This document shows positions 1 through 7,205 of a stretch of 9,894 bases of DNA, piece after piece. The notes below the pieces were generated by a model. It was not told the DNA's origin and made no database searches. It saw nothing but the letters and a program-made list of their open reading frames with translations. Where the stretch lies: contig CANQSG010000064.1 of NCBI GenBank assembly GCA_947626485.1, positions 1 to 9,894 of the forward strand. The letters run 5' to 3'. The DNA comes from an uncultured Clostridia bacterium (GTDB lineage: Bacteria > Bacillota > Clostridia > Oscillospirales > Acutalibacteraceae). How positions within the stretch are numbered: position 1 is the stretch's first letter; every line of letters starts with the position of its first letter. The position numbers were made by a program, and so were the translations under genes.

Positions 1-537
1 GAAGAGGTCGATGCGGTTGATGATGTCGATCACGCGGTCGCTCGCTTCAAGGGTCAGCTGGCAGCCGTCGGGTCCGTAGGCCTTGTAGCCGTTGTATTTC
101 GCCGGGTTGTGGCTGGCGGTGATGACGATACCGGCGTCGCACCCGAGGTGCCGCACCGCGAAGGAGAGCATCGGCGTCGGCATCAGCTCGGGGTAGAGAT
201 AGGCGCGCACGCCGTTCGCGGCGAGGACGCAGGCAGCCGTGCGGGCAAAGAGCTCGGATTTCGTCCGGCTGTCGTAGGCGATGGCGACGCTCGGCTCCTC
301 GCGCAGGCCGCGGACGTATTCCGCCAGCCCCTGCGTCGCGCGGCCGACGGTGTAGACGTTCATGCGGTTCGTCCCGGCGCCGATCACGCCGCGTAGCCCG
401 CCCGTGCCGAATTCGAGGTCGCGGTAAAACCGGTCGCGAATGGCGTCGTCGTCGACCGCGACGGCGCGCAGCTCCGCCTGCAAATCGGGGTCGAGCGTCG
501 CGCGTTCGCACCAGCGGCGGTATTCTTCTTCTATCAT
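1..537 (-). CDS. pgcA: Phosphoglucomutase/phosphomannomutase, N-terminal part (cut by window edge)
   Basis: This is a cytoplasmic alpha-D-phosphohexomutase that would interconvert glucose-1-phosphate and glucose-6-phosphate (possibly the mannose equivalents), feeding UDP-glucose and cell-envelope sugar synthesis. The frame is open from an ATG at 537 to the window edge, giving 179 residues of a protein that is usually about 550-580 aa. The N-terminal stretch around residues 43-64 (FGTGGLRG, then GAGTNRMN) is typical of PgcA-type enzymes. The active-site loop TASHNP is at residues 140-145, making Ser142 the phosphoserine. AYDSR at 88-91 is another conserved superfamily element. The start is supported by AGGAGG on the minus strand just upstream and by a consensus promoter further up. 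Substrate choice (glucose or mannose) cannot be settled from this part, so the symbol is by resemblance to Bacillus PgcA. Confidence 0.93.
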   Translation of the reverse strand, partial: MIEEEYRRWCERATLDPDLQAELRAVAVDDDAIRDRFYRDLEFGTGGLRGVIGAGTNRMNVYTVGRATQGLAEYVRGLREEPSVAIAYDSRTKSELFARTAACVLAANGVRAYLYPELMPTPMLSFAVRHLGCDAGIVITASHNPAKYNGYKAYGPDGCQLTLEASDRVIDIINRIDLF

Positions 538-578
538 ACGCAAAGCGCCTCCTGTTTTTCTGGCGATTTCACATAATT

Positions 579-607
579 ATTATAGTCCTTTTTCGGCGGA
601 ATGTCAA
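579..607 (-). promoter_or_regulatory. Promoter of the phosphoglucomutase gene
   Basis: Read on the minus strand, TTGACA (607-602) and TATAAT (584-579) are separated by exactly 17 bp, a perfect match to the housekeeping sigma consensus. The expected transcript start is near 572, leaving a leader of about 35 nt that contains the AGGAGG site. Confidence 0.85.
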
Positions 608-719
608 CTGCGCCGGGCAGATTTTTCCTTTTAATTTTAGCGCGGGCGAGGATTTTTCGGGTCTGCAAACGGCCTGTTAAAAAAATTCTTCATTCTGTTC
701 TAAAAATATGCAAAAATAC

Positions 720-748
720 TTGACAAATTCAGTAAAATGAGTTATGAT
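720..748 (+). promoter_or_regulatory. Promoter of the sigH-like gene
   Basis: TTGACA (720-725) and TATGAT (743-748) are separated by 17 bp. The predicted transcript start is near 755. The -10 is the left arm of a 13-bp palindrome, TATGAT-T-ATCATA (743-755), a possible operator site. Confidence 0.8.
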
Positions 749-799
749 TATCATATCTTATGAATGGGATACTTGACGGGATACGATGTTGGTGTCGCG

Positions 800-1366
800 A
801 TGACCGGGTTTTTTGTGGAAAAATATAAGGACTTGCCGGACGAACCTCTGCTTCGCCTGGCGCAGGAAGGGCACGGCGACGCGGTGCTTTGCCTGATCGG
901 ACGGTACGCCGGGCTGGCGCGGCTGCGCGCCGCTTCACTCGCCCCGTCCCGACCTGAGGATTTGGACGATCTGACGCAGGAAGGCCTCATCGCCGTCTAC
1001 GCCGCCATCCGCTCCTACGATTTTTCCTCCGCCTCGTTTTCCACCTTCGCGCGGCTGTGTATCGACCGCGCGATCGTCACCGCCCTGCGCAAGCAGCACC
1101 GCAAAAAACAGATTCCGGAATCCCACCTTGTCCCGATGGACGCGGCAGAGCCCGTCGCTGCGGCGGGACCCGAGACGATCCTCCTCGAACGGGAAGCCTA
1201 TGACAGCTTTATTTCCGGCTTGAAGCAGCGGCTGTCCGACCTCGAATATCAGGTTCTGACCGCTTATCTCGCCGGCAGGAACTATAAAGAAATTGCAGCC
1301 GCCCTCGCGCTCAAGCCCAAAGCGGTGGACAATGCGATGGCGCGCATTCGACAAAAGCTGAAATAG
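800..1366 (+). CDS. sigH: RNA polymerase sigma factor of the SigH (Spo0H) type
   Basis: This is a sigma-70 family factor resembling SigH, which directs RNA polymerase to early-sporulation, competence or stationary-phase promoters in Firmicutes. With the ATG at 800 it is 188 aa. Region 2 spans about residues 13-105 (DDLTQEGLIAVYAAI at 56-70, then STFARLCIDRAIVTALRK). Region 4 lies at about 145-188 (SDLEYQVLTAYLAGR, helix-turn-helix, VDNAMARIRQKLK) and closely parallels the end of Bacillus SigH. The start is uncertain. An ATG at 764 in the same frame would give 200 aa but falls only about 9 nt after the predicted transcript start. Neither start has a clear Shine-Dalgarno site, and homology begins around residue 13 of the shorter form. 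The gene lacks the usual downstream rpmG-secE-nusG neighbours within the window. Sporulation itself cannot be inferred from this gene alone. Confidence 0.88.
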   Translation: MTGFFVEKYKDLPDEPLLRLAQEGHGDAVLCLIGRYAGLARLRAASLAPSRPEDLDDLTQEGLIAVYAAIRSYDFSSASFSTFARLCIDRAIVTALRKQHRKKQIPESHLVPMDAAEPVAAAGPETILLEREAYDSFISGLKQRLSDLEYQVLTAYLAGRNYKEIAAALALKPKAVDNAMARIRQKLK

Positions 1367-1367
1367 C

Positions 1368-1385
1368 GGCAAGGCGTTTGCCTTT
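1368..1385 (+). terminator. Weak terminator-like hairpin after the sigH-like gene
   Basis: A 5-bp stem (GGCAA 1368-1372 with TTGCC 1378-1382, loop GGCGT) follows the stop codon directly and is followed by only TTT. The stem is short and the T-run poor, so termination would be partial at best. Confidence 0.25.
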
Positions 1386-1398
1386 CCCGTTTCGATAT

Positions 1399-1462
1399 GC
1401 CCAAGTAGCTTAAAATAGTAGAGCGTTGATCTCAAAGGTGTCGGTGCGATTCCGTCCGGGGC
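1399..1462 (+). pseudogene. Degenerate tRNA-like sequence (possible tRNA relic)
   Basis: The 64-nt stretch follows a tRNA plan. It has a 5' acceptor strand starting GCCC (1399-1402), pairing with GGGC at 1459-1462. A D arm follows, with GCTT (1408-1411) pairing with GAGC (1421-1424), wobble included. A T arm has stems 1440-1444 and 1452-1456 around the 7-nt loop TGCGATT (1445-1451). The 5' strand of an anticodon stem (TTGAT) and CTCAAA are present, but the matching 3' strand is missing. Acceptor pairs 5 and 6 mismatch, one T-stem pair is T/T, and the D loop lacks the usual GG. No CCA is encoded. The CTC-AAA remnant could derive from a tRNA-Trp loop, but that is inference. It lies in the gap before the zinc-ribbon gene and may simply be part of its leader. 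Confidence 0.45.
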
Positions 1463-1492
1463 GAAAAATCCATAGCAAGAGAGGTACAAATC

Positions 1493-1804
1493 ATGTTTGA
1501 AGACAAAACACTGGTCTGCAAGGACTGCGGCGCCGAATTCGTGTTCACGGCGAGAGAACAGGAATTCTATGAGTCCAAGGGCTTTGTAAACGAGCCCCAG
1601 CGCTGCAAGGAATGCCGCGACAAGCGCAAGAACGCCGGCAGAGCGCCGCGCGAGATGCACGAGACCGTCTGCCACGCCTGCGGCGGCGTCGCCCGGGTGC
1701 CCTTCGTACCCCGCGACGATCGTCCGGTTTATTGCAGCGAATGCTTCGCGAAGATGCGCGAGCAGCAGCAGCAGCAGGGCGAGACGACCGAGTCCGCCGA
1801 CTGA
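1493..1804 (+). CDS. Small protein with two zinc ribbons (CxxC-x17-CxxC type)
   Basis: This 103-aa protein has eight cysteines arranged as four CxxC pairs: C9/C12, C38/C41, C60/C63 and C81/C84. The first two pairs form the N-terminal probable zinc-ribbon (zf-trcl-like, with the typical LVCKDCG and QRCKECR contexts). The second two have exactly 17 residues between them, the CxxC-x17-CxxC domain known from many uncharacterised clostridial proteins. Each half probably binds one structural zinc ion; a nucleic-acid or protein partner is possible but not shown. There is no signal peptide or membrane segment. The tail (residues 91-95) is five glutamines encoded by five CAG codons. The start is supported by AAGAGAGG at 1477-1484 with 8-nt spacing. 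It has no clear promoter of its own, so it may be read from sigH or from within the gap. A strong terminator follows. Confidence 0.85.
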   Translation: MFEDKTLVCKDCGAEFVFTAREQEFYESKGFVNEPQRCKECRDKRKNAGRAPREMHETVCHACGGVARVPFVPRDDRPVYCSECFAKMREQQQQQGETTESAD

Positions 1805-1818
1805 CCCTTTTCGCGCGC

Positions 1819-1854
1819 AAAGCCCACTCAGACGTCTTCTGGGTGGGCTTTCTT
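1819..1854 (+). terminator. Intrinsic terminator after the zinc-ribbon gene
   Basis: AAAGCCCAC (1819-1827) pairs with GTGGGCTTT (1843-1851), and the stem continues inward through T·G, C-G, A-T, G-C and A-T to a 5-nt loop at 1833-1837. The T-run is short and interrupted (TTTCTT). Confidence 0.8.
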
Positions 1855-1889
1855 GTAGAGCGGCGGCAGTCGACAAAAATTCCGAAGAA

Positions 1890-1921
1890 TTTACAAACTG
1901 TTCACACCGCGATCGTATCAT
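1890..1921 (+). promoter_or_regulatory. Promoter with PhoP-like direct repeat for the two-component/HtrA operon
   Basis: TTTACA (1890-1895) and TTCACA (1901-1906) form a direct repeat with an 11-bp period, the layout of PhoP-type OmpR-family operators (TTNACA-N5-TTNACA). A -10-like TATCAT lies at 1916-1921, ten bases after the second repeat. A TTTACA -35 would be 20 bp from that -10, too far for good unaided activity, so activator-dependent transcription is plausible. A possible extra half-site, TCGACA, is at 1870-1875. The function is inferred from pattern only. Confidence 0.5.
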
Positions 1922-1968
1922 AGAAAAAAAGACAGGCTAAGATGAAAGCAGAGACAGGAGGCAGGGCT

Positions 1969-2664
1969 ATGGAAAACGGGGAAAACGGGAAAATTCTGAT
2001 CGTCGACGACGATGAAAACATCTGCGAGCTGCTGCGGCTCTATCTGGAAAAGGACGGGTTTGAAACCGTTTCGGCACACGACGGGCAGCAGGCGCTGACC
2101 CTCTTTGCCGAAAGCACGCCCGACCTGATTTTGCTCGACATCATGCTCCCCAAATTGGACGGTTGGCAGGTCTGCCGCGAGATCCGCAAGACCTCCCGCG
2201 TGCCGATCATCATGCTCACCGCCAAGGGCGAGACCTTTGACAAGGTGCTCGGGCTCGAGCTCGGCGCCGACGATTACGTCGCGAAGCCCTTTGACACGAA
2301 AGAGGTGCTCGCCCGCATCAAGGCGGTGCTCCGCCGCACCCGCCAGCCCGGCGACGTCGAGAAAAAGGAAGTGCGGTACGACAAGCTCGTCATCAACCTG
2401 ACGAATTACGAGCTCATCGTCGACGGCGTCCAGATCGACACGCCGCCGAAGGAGCTCATGCTCATCTACCACCTCGCGAGCAACCCCAACCGGGTCTACA
2501 CTCGCGATCAGCTGCTCGACGAGGTCTGGGGCTTCGATTATTACGGCGACTCCCGCACCGTCGACGTCCACGTCAAGCGCCTGCGCGAAAAGTTAGAGGG
2601 CGTTTCAGACGAGTGGTCGCTGAAAACGGTCTGGGGCGTCGGCTATAAATTCGAAGTCAAATAA
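1969..2664 (+). CDS. OmpR/PhoB-family response regulator
   Basis: This is a cytoplasmic DNA-binding response regulator of 231 aa. The receiver domain (about residues 7-122) has the acidic pair D13/D14, phospho-acceptor D57 in LILLDIMLP, T84 and K106 (in AKPF). The C-terminal winged-helix domain (about 132-230) has the features of OmpR/PhoB proteins, including KELMLIYHLA, the RTVDVHVKRLREKL recognition-helix region and the terminal VWGVGYKF hairpin. The chosen start at 1969 has AGGAGG at 1956-1961, 7 nt upstream; an in-frame ATG at 1942 has no comparable site. The cognate histidine kinase begins 12 nt after the stop. The family contains PhoP, WalR and CssR relatives, and I cannot assign one. 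A PhoP-like direct repeat in its own promoter suggests autoregulation. Confidence 0.95.
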   Translation: MENGENGKILIVDDDENICELLRLYLEKDGFETVSAHDGQQALTLFAESTPDLILLDIMLPKLDGWQVCREIRKTSRVPIIMLTAKGETFDKVLGLELGADDYVAKPFDTKEVLARIKAVLRRTRQPGDVEKKEVRYDKLVINLTNYELIVDGVQIDTPPKELMLIYHLASNPNRVYTRDQLLDEVWGFDYYGDSRTVDVHVKRLREKLEGVSDEWSLKTVWGVGYKFEVK

Positions 2665-2676
2665 GGCCGCGGCGCG

Positions 2677-4113
2677 ATGAAAACCAAGCAAAAGCTTTTC
2701 CGCCGGTTCTTCGGCATGACCGCCTGCATCATCCTCGCGAGCCTGACCTTTATGGTCGTCATCCTCAGCTTTTTCGTCACCGGCTACATGGCGCAGGAAA
2801 AGCGGCAGCTGCTCGGGGAGAACTGCGGCGCGATCGCCCGCTATTTCCAGACGGCGCGGAACGAGGAGAATTACACCCGCAACGTCGCCGGCATCGCCCG
2901 CGCCATCAGCAGCACCTCGGACGCGCAAAGCCTGCTCGTCGACCGCAGCGGCCGCGTCACGGTCTGCACCTGCTCCGACTGGGCGGACGACAACGCCTGC
3001 ATCCATTCCCAAAAGCCGATCCCCGCGTCGGTTTTAAGCCGCGCGTTGGAAAGCGATTTTTACGAGGTCGGCAACCTCGGCGGTTATTTTGACGACCTTT
3101 ATTATACGGCGGGGCAGCCGCTGCGCACGGCAGACGGCAGCGTCGAGGGCGTCGTCTTTTCCTTCTCGACGTCGGCGTCGCTGCGCGCCTTCTTCGGCAA
3201 CCTGTTTCGCATGTACCTGATCTCGGCGCTCGTGCCCCTCGTCGTGATCTTCTTCTCGGAATACGCCCTGATCTACCGCCTGACGAAGCCCATCCGCCTG
3301 ATGTCGGACGCGGCGCGCAGCATGGCGAAGGGCGATTTTTCCAAGCGCATCCCTGTCACGAGCGACGACGAGATCGGCGAGCTTTCCATCGCCTTCAACC
3401 AGATGACGAATTCGCTTTCCCAGCTCGAGGGCATGCGGCGCAGCTTCGTCGCCAACGTCTCGCACGAGCTGAAAACCCCCATGACGACGATCGGCGGCTT
3501 TATCGACGGCATCCGCGACGGCACCATCGAGCCCGAGAAGCAGGATTTTTACCTGCGCATCGTCTCGGAGGAGATCAAGCGGCTTTCCCGCCTTGTGCAG
3601 TCGATGCTCAACCTCGCAAAGCTCGAATCGGGCGAGCAGAAGCTCAACCCCAAGCGCTTTTCGCTGAGCGACCTCGTCTGCGACGTCGTCGTCTCGCAGG
3701 AGCAGCGCATCGAGCAAAACGGCATTCAAATCGTCGGGCTCGATCAACTCGAACCCGTCGAAGTGCGCGCCGACCGCGATCTCATTTATCAGGCGATCTA
3801 TAACCTCGTCGACAACGCCGTGAAGTTCACGAACCCGTCCGGGACGATCTCCTTTGCCGTCACCGTGCGGCAGCAGAGCGCCTGTGTGAAGATCACGAAC
3901 ACGGGGGAGGGCATTCCGGCGCGCGACCTGCCCTTCATCTTCGAACGTTTCTACAAGAGCGACAGATCGCGCTCCAAGGTCAAGGACAGCACCGGCCTCG
4001 GGCTGTATCTCGTTAAGACCATCATCGGCATTCACGGCGGCAGCGTCACCGCCGACAGCGTGCCGGACAAGGAAACCACCTTTGAATTCACCATTCCGTT
4101 GGAATGTCAATAA
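2677..4113 (+). CDS. Membrane sensor histidine kinase
   Basis: This 478-aa kinase should phosphorylate the adjacent response regulator. In order it has TM1 (about 15-38), an extracytoplasmic sensor of about 135 residues, TM2 (about 178-200) and HAMP (about 200-252). The dimerisation/phosphotransfer domain follows with His263 in VSHELKTPMT, then the ATPase domain: N box NLVDNAVKF (377-385), G1 NTGEGIP (408-414), F box ERFYKSDRSRS, and G2 STGLGLYLVK. All catalytic boxes are intact. The sensor has no PAS domain, which argues against WalK. It holds Cys98, Cys100 and Cys108 with His110, so it may sense redox or metal, or form a disulfide; this is inference. The Shine-Dalgarno site is weak (AAGG at 2663-2666, overlapping the upstream stop), so translation is probably coupled to the regulator. 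The ligand is unknown. Confidence 0.95.
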   Translation: MKTKQKLFRRFFGMTACIILASLTFMVVILSFFVTGYMAQEKRQLLGENCGAIARYFQTARNEENYTRNVAGIARAISSTSDAQSLLVDRSGRVTVCTCSDWADDNACIHSQKPIPASVLSRALESDFYEVGNLGGYFDDLYYTAGQPLRTADGSVEGVVFSFSTSASLRAFFGNLFRMYLISALVPLVVIFFSEYALIYRLTKPIRLMSDAARSMAKGDFSKRIPVTSDDEIGELSIAFNQMTNSLSQLEGMRRSFVANVSHELKTPMTTIGGFIDGIRDGTIEPEKQDFYLRIVSEEIKRLSRLVQSMLNLAKLESGEQKLNPKRFSLSDLVCDVVVSQEQRIEQNGIQIVGLDQLEPVEVRADRDLIYQAIYNLVDNAVKFTNPSGTISFAVTVRQQSACVKITNTGEGIPARDLPFIFERFYKSDRSRSKVKDSTGLGLYLVKTIIGIHGGSVTADSVPDKETTFEFTIPLECQ

Positions 4114-4135
4114 ACCACCCCGGGAGGTCAATGCT

Positions 4136-5581
4136 ATGAACGATTTTGAAACCCAAACGCCGCCGGTCGAACCCGCCGCCGAACCGCCGCAGACGCCGCC
4201 CGTCACGTCGGAACCCGCGCCGTCGGATTTTGCGGCCGCGCCGCTTGCGCCGGAAGCGGAACCCGCGTCCGCGCCTTCTGCCTTTTCGCCCGAGCCGGTG
4301 CCGGGTCAGCCCGATTTTCCGCCCGAAGAGCCGACCGCACCCGAGACGCCGCCCCTGCCGCCGACGGACGATGTGCCGCCCGCCGTCACGGTCGACCTCG
4401 ATCCCGTGACCGGCACGACCGACGCGCGCAAATCGAAGCATGGGCTCGCCGTCTTCCTCGTCTGCATCGGCGTGACGATCGCGCTCGCCCTCTCCTGCAC
4501 GGTGGGGTATCTGGCGGGTCGCCACCGGGTGACGGCGCCGGCTGGCTCGATGCAGCTCGAATCCCGGCCGCAGGACGTCGACCCCTTCTCGACGCAGGAG
4601 CTTTATAACGCCGTGAGTCCCTCGGTCGTCGGCATCGCCGTGTATAACGAGAGCGCCAGCGTCGGCGCCAGCGGCGTCATTTACACGAAGGACGGCTACG
4701 TCATCACGAACGACCATATTTATGACGGCGTCGCCGCGCCGAAATTCCTCGTCTTCCCCTCGGACGGCAAGTCCCACGAGGCGACCTACGTCGCCGGGGA
4801 CACCCGCAGCGACCTCGCCGTGCTGAAAATCAAGGAAGGCAGCTACCAGCCCGCGAAATTCGGCGATTCGGCGCAGCTCGTCATCGGCGAGAGCGTCGCA
4901 GCCATCGGTCGGCCGAACGGCGCGTCGTCGGTTTCGAGCATCACCCGCGGCATTATTTCGCTTTGCAACCGCCGCGTGACCGTGACCTCGAATTATTCCG
5001 TCAACCTCATCCAGACCGACGCCGCCATCAACCCCGGCAGCTCGGGCGGTGCGCTCGTCAATCAATACGGGCAGGTCGTCGGCATCACGTCCTCTAAGCT
5101 TTCGGGCGACGAATACGACCGCATCGGCTTCGCCATCCCGACGGCGACGGTCTCCCGCGTCGTCGATTCGCTGATCCGAAACGGCTACGTCGCCGACCGC
5201 GCGCGGCTCGGCATCACCTACCGCGAGATCGACGCCGTCGCCGCCGCCGTCAACGAAATGCCGCAGGGCATTCTGATCGCCTCGGTCGAGAAGGAGAGCG
5301 AGCTCTATAACGTCGTCAAGGAAAACGACATCATCACCGAGGTCAACGGCGAACCCCTGACCGACGCCAACGTGATCCTCGACCTGATCGAGGCCTCGAA
5401 GCCGGGCGACGTCATCACCGTGACCGTCGTCTCGGGCGACCGCACCTTCACCGCGCAGGCGCACCTGCTCGCCGACGCCGGCAGCTCGAGCTACCAGAAA
5501 GAGGCGAGCAAAGCCCCCTCCGCCTCGGACGACACCTCGTCCTACACCACCTCCGAATTCGACTTCCCGTTCGGTTATTGA
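4136..5581 (+). CDS. HtrA/DegP-type serine protease with PDZ domain, membrane-anchored
   Basis: This 481-aa protein is an S1C-family serine protease that would degrade or process misfolded envelope or secreted proteins outside the membrane. Residues 1-98 are cytoplasmic, very rich in Pro, Ala and Glu, with no basic clusters. A single TM follows (about 103-127). The protease domain (about 150-350) has the triad His194 (TNDHIYDG), Asp226 (RSDLAVLK) and Ser303 (NPGSSGGAL). One PDZ domain lies at about 355-440 (RLGITY, then GILIASVEKES, ENDIITEVNG), and the tail is Ser/Thr-rich. The start at 4136 has GGGAGG at 4122-4127, 8 nt away; the longer in-frame ATG at 4082 lies inside the kinase gene without such a site. 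It is the last gene of the operon and is followed by a strong terminator. The pairing resembles CssRS/HtrA and WalRK-HtrC arrangements and suggests that the kinase pair controls this protease. Confidence 0.94.
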   Translation: MNDFETQTPPVEPAAEPPQTPPVTSEPAPSDFAAAPLAPEAEPASAPSAFSPEPVPGQPDFPPEEPTAPETPPLPPTDDVPPAVTVDLDPVTGTTDARKSKHGLAVFLVCIGVTIALALSCTVGYLAGRHRVTAPAGSMQLESRPQDVDPFSTQELYNAVSPSVVGIAVYNESASVGASGVIYTKDGYVITNDHIYDGVAAPKFLVFPSDGKSHEATYVAGDTRSDLAVLKIKEGSYQPAKFGDSAQLVIGESVAAIGRPNGASSVSSITRGIISLCNRRVTVTSNYSVNLIQTDAAINPGSSGGALVNQYGQVVGITSSKLSGDEYDRIGFAIPTATVSRVVDSLIRNGYVADRARLGITYREIDAVAAAVNEMPQGILIASVEKESELYNVVKENDIITEVNGEPLTDANVILDLIEASKPGDVITVTVVSGDRTFTAQAHLLADAGSSSYQKEASKAPSASDDTSSYTTSEFDFPFGY

Positions 5582-5608
5582 CGAAAAAAATCGATCCTTC
5601 AAACGGCA

Positions 5609-5646
5609 AAAACCCGGAGAGACCTTGCGCGGTTTCTCCGGGTTTT
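5609..5646. terminator. Bidirectional intrinsic terminator between convergent genes
   Basis: The stem pairs AAAACCCGGAGA (5609-5620) with TCTCCGGGTTTT (5635-5646) and continues through G·T, A-T, C-G and C-G to a 6-nt loop (5625-5630), 16 bp in all. T-runs exist on both strands, so it can end both the rightward htrA operon and the leftward helicase gene. Confidence 0.92.
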
Positions 5647-5657
5647 CTGTTGGCAGT

Positions 5658-6995
<1,338 letters not shown>

Positions 6996-7021
6996 GGACA
7001 TTTCCTTTCTGTCATCACATC

Positions 7022-7054
7022 AAAAAAGAACGGCAGCCGCCGGGCGGCGCCGCC
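7022..7054 (-). promoter_or_regulatory. Leader hairpin with T-rich tract before the helicase gene (possible attenuator)
   Basis: On the minus strand GGCGGC (7054-7049) can pair with GCTGCC (7037-7032, one G·U), with further GC pairs inside. After one G comes TTCTTTTTT (7030-7022). The element lies between the predicted transcript start (about 7074) and the ribosome binding site, so it could stop transcription early or stabilise the message. An alternative reading is a GC-rich leader stem without termination activity. Confidence 0.45.
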
Positions 7055-7080
7055 AAAAAACGGGTGGTTTTCTTTTTTAT

Positions 7081-7109
7081 ATTATACGGAAAACACGCGC
7101 GAATGTAAA
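7081..7109 (-). promoter_or_regulatory. Promoter of the helicase gene
   Basis: On the minus strand TTTACA (7109-7104) and TATAAT (7086-7081) are separated by 17 bp. Transcription should start near 7074, giving a leader of about 80 nt. Confidence 0.82.
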
Positions 7110-7136
7110 GCCTTTTTTTCGCACGGCGGAAAATGC

Positions 7137-7165
7137 TTGCATCTTCGCGCGCGTCCGTATATAAT
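7137..7165 (+). promoter_or_regulatory. Promoter of the HAD phosphatase gene
   Basis: TTGCAT (7137-7142) and TATAAT (7160-7165) are separated by 17 bp. It is divergent from the helicase promoter, with the two -35 elements 27 bp apart. The transcript start should be near 7172. Confidence 0.8.
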
Positions 7166-7205
7166 AGAAAGCGTGTAAATTTGACGAAATTACGGAGGCG
7201 CCTTT

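Larger units (their letters stand above)
538..799. other. Divergent intergenic region between mutase and sigH-like gene
   Basis: This AT-rich stretch carries two back-to-back promoters, one for the leftward mutase gene and one for the rightward sigma factor gene. Between them (about 610-719) I see no gene, hairpin or repeat that I can support. A 13-bp palindrome overlaps the -10 of the rightward promoter. Confidence 0.7.

Noticed and set aside
1869..1877. Possible Spo0A box (TTTGTCGAC on the minus strand, one mismatch to TTTGTCRAA)
   Set aside because: A single near-match of nine bases is expected by chance, and there is no second box or other support.
935..1921. A 328-codon minus-strand frame spanning sigH and the zinc-ribbon gene
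   Set aside because: It covers two real genes, a terminator and an intergenic region on the other strand, and has no ribosome site or domain.
1942..1968. Upstream in-frame ATG for the response regulator
   Set aside because: No good ribosome site, whereas the ATG at 1969 has AGGAGG at ideal spacing and begins just before the receiver domain.
3034..4206. A 390-codon minus-strand frame opposite the kinase gene
   Set aside because: Shadow of the conserved kinase; composition is typical of antisense frames in GC-rich DNA.
7175..7193. Imperfect inverted repeat in the leader of the HAD phosphatase gene (GTAAATTT, AAATTAC)
   Set aside because: AT-only short arms with a one-base bulge; too weak to claim an operator or riboswitch.
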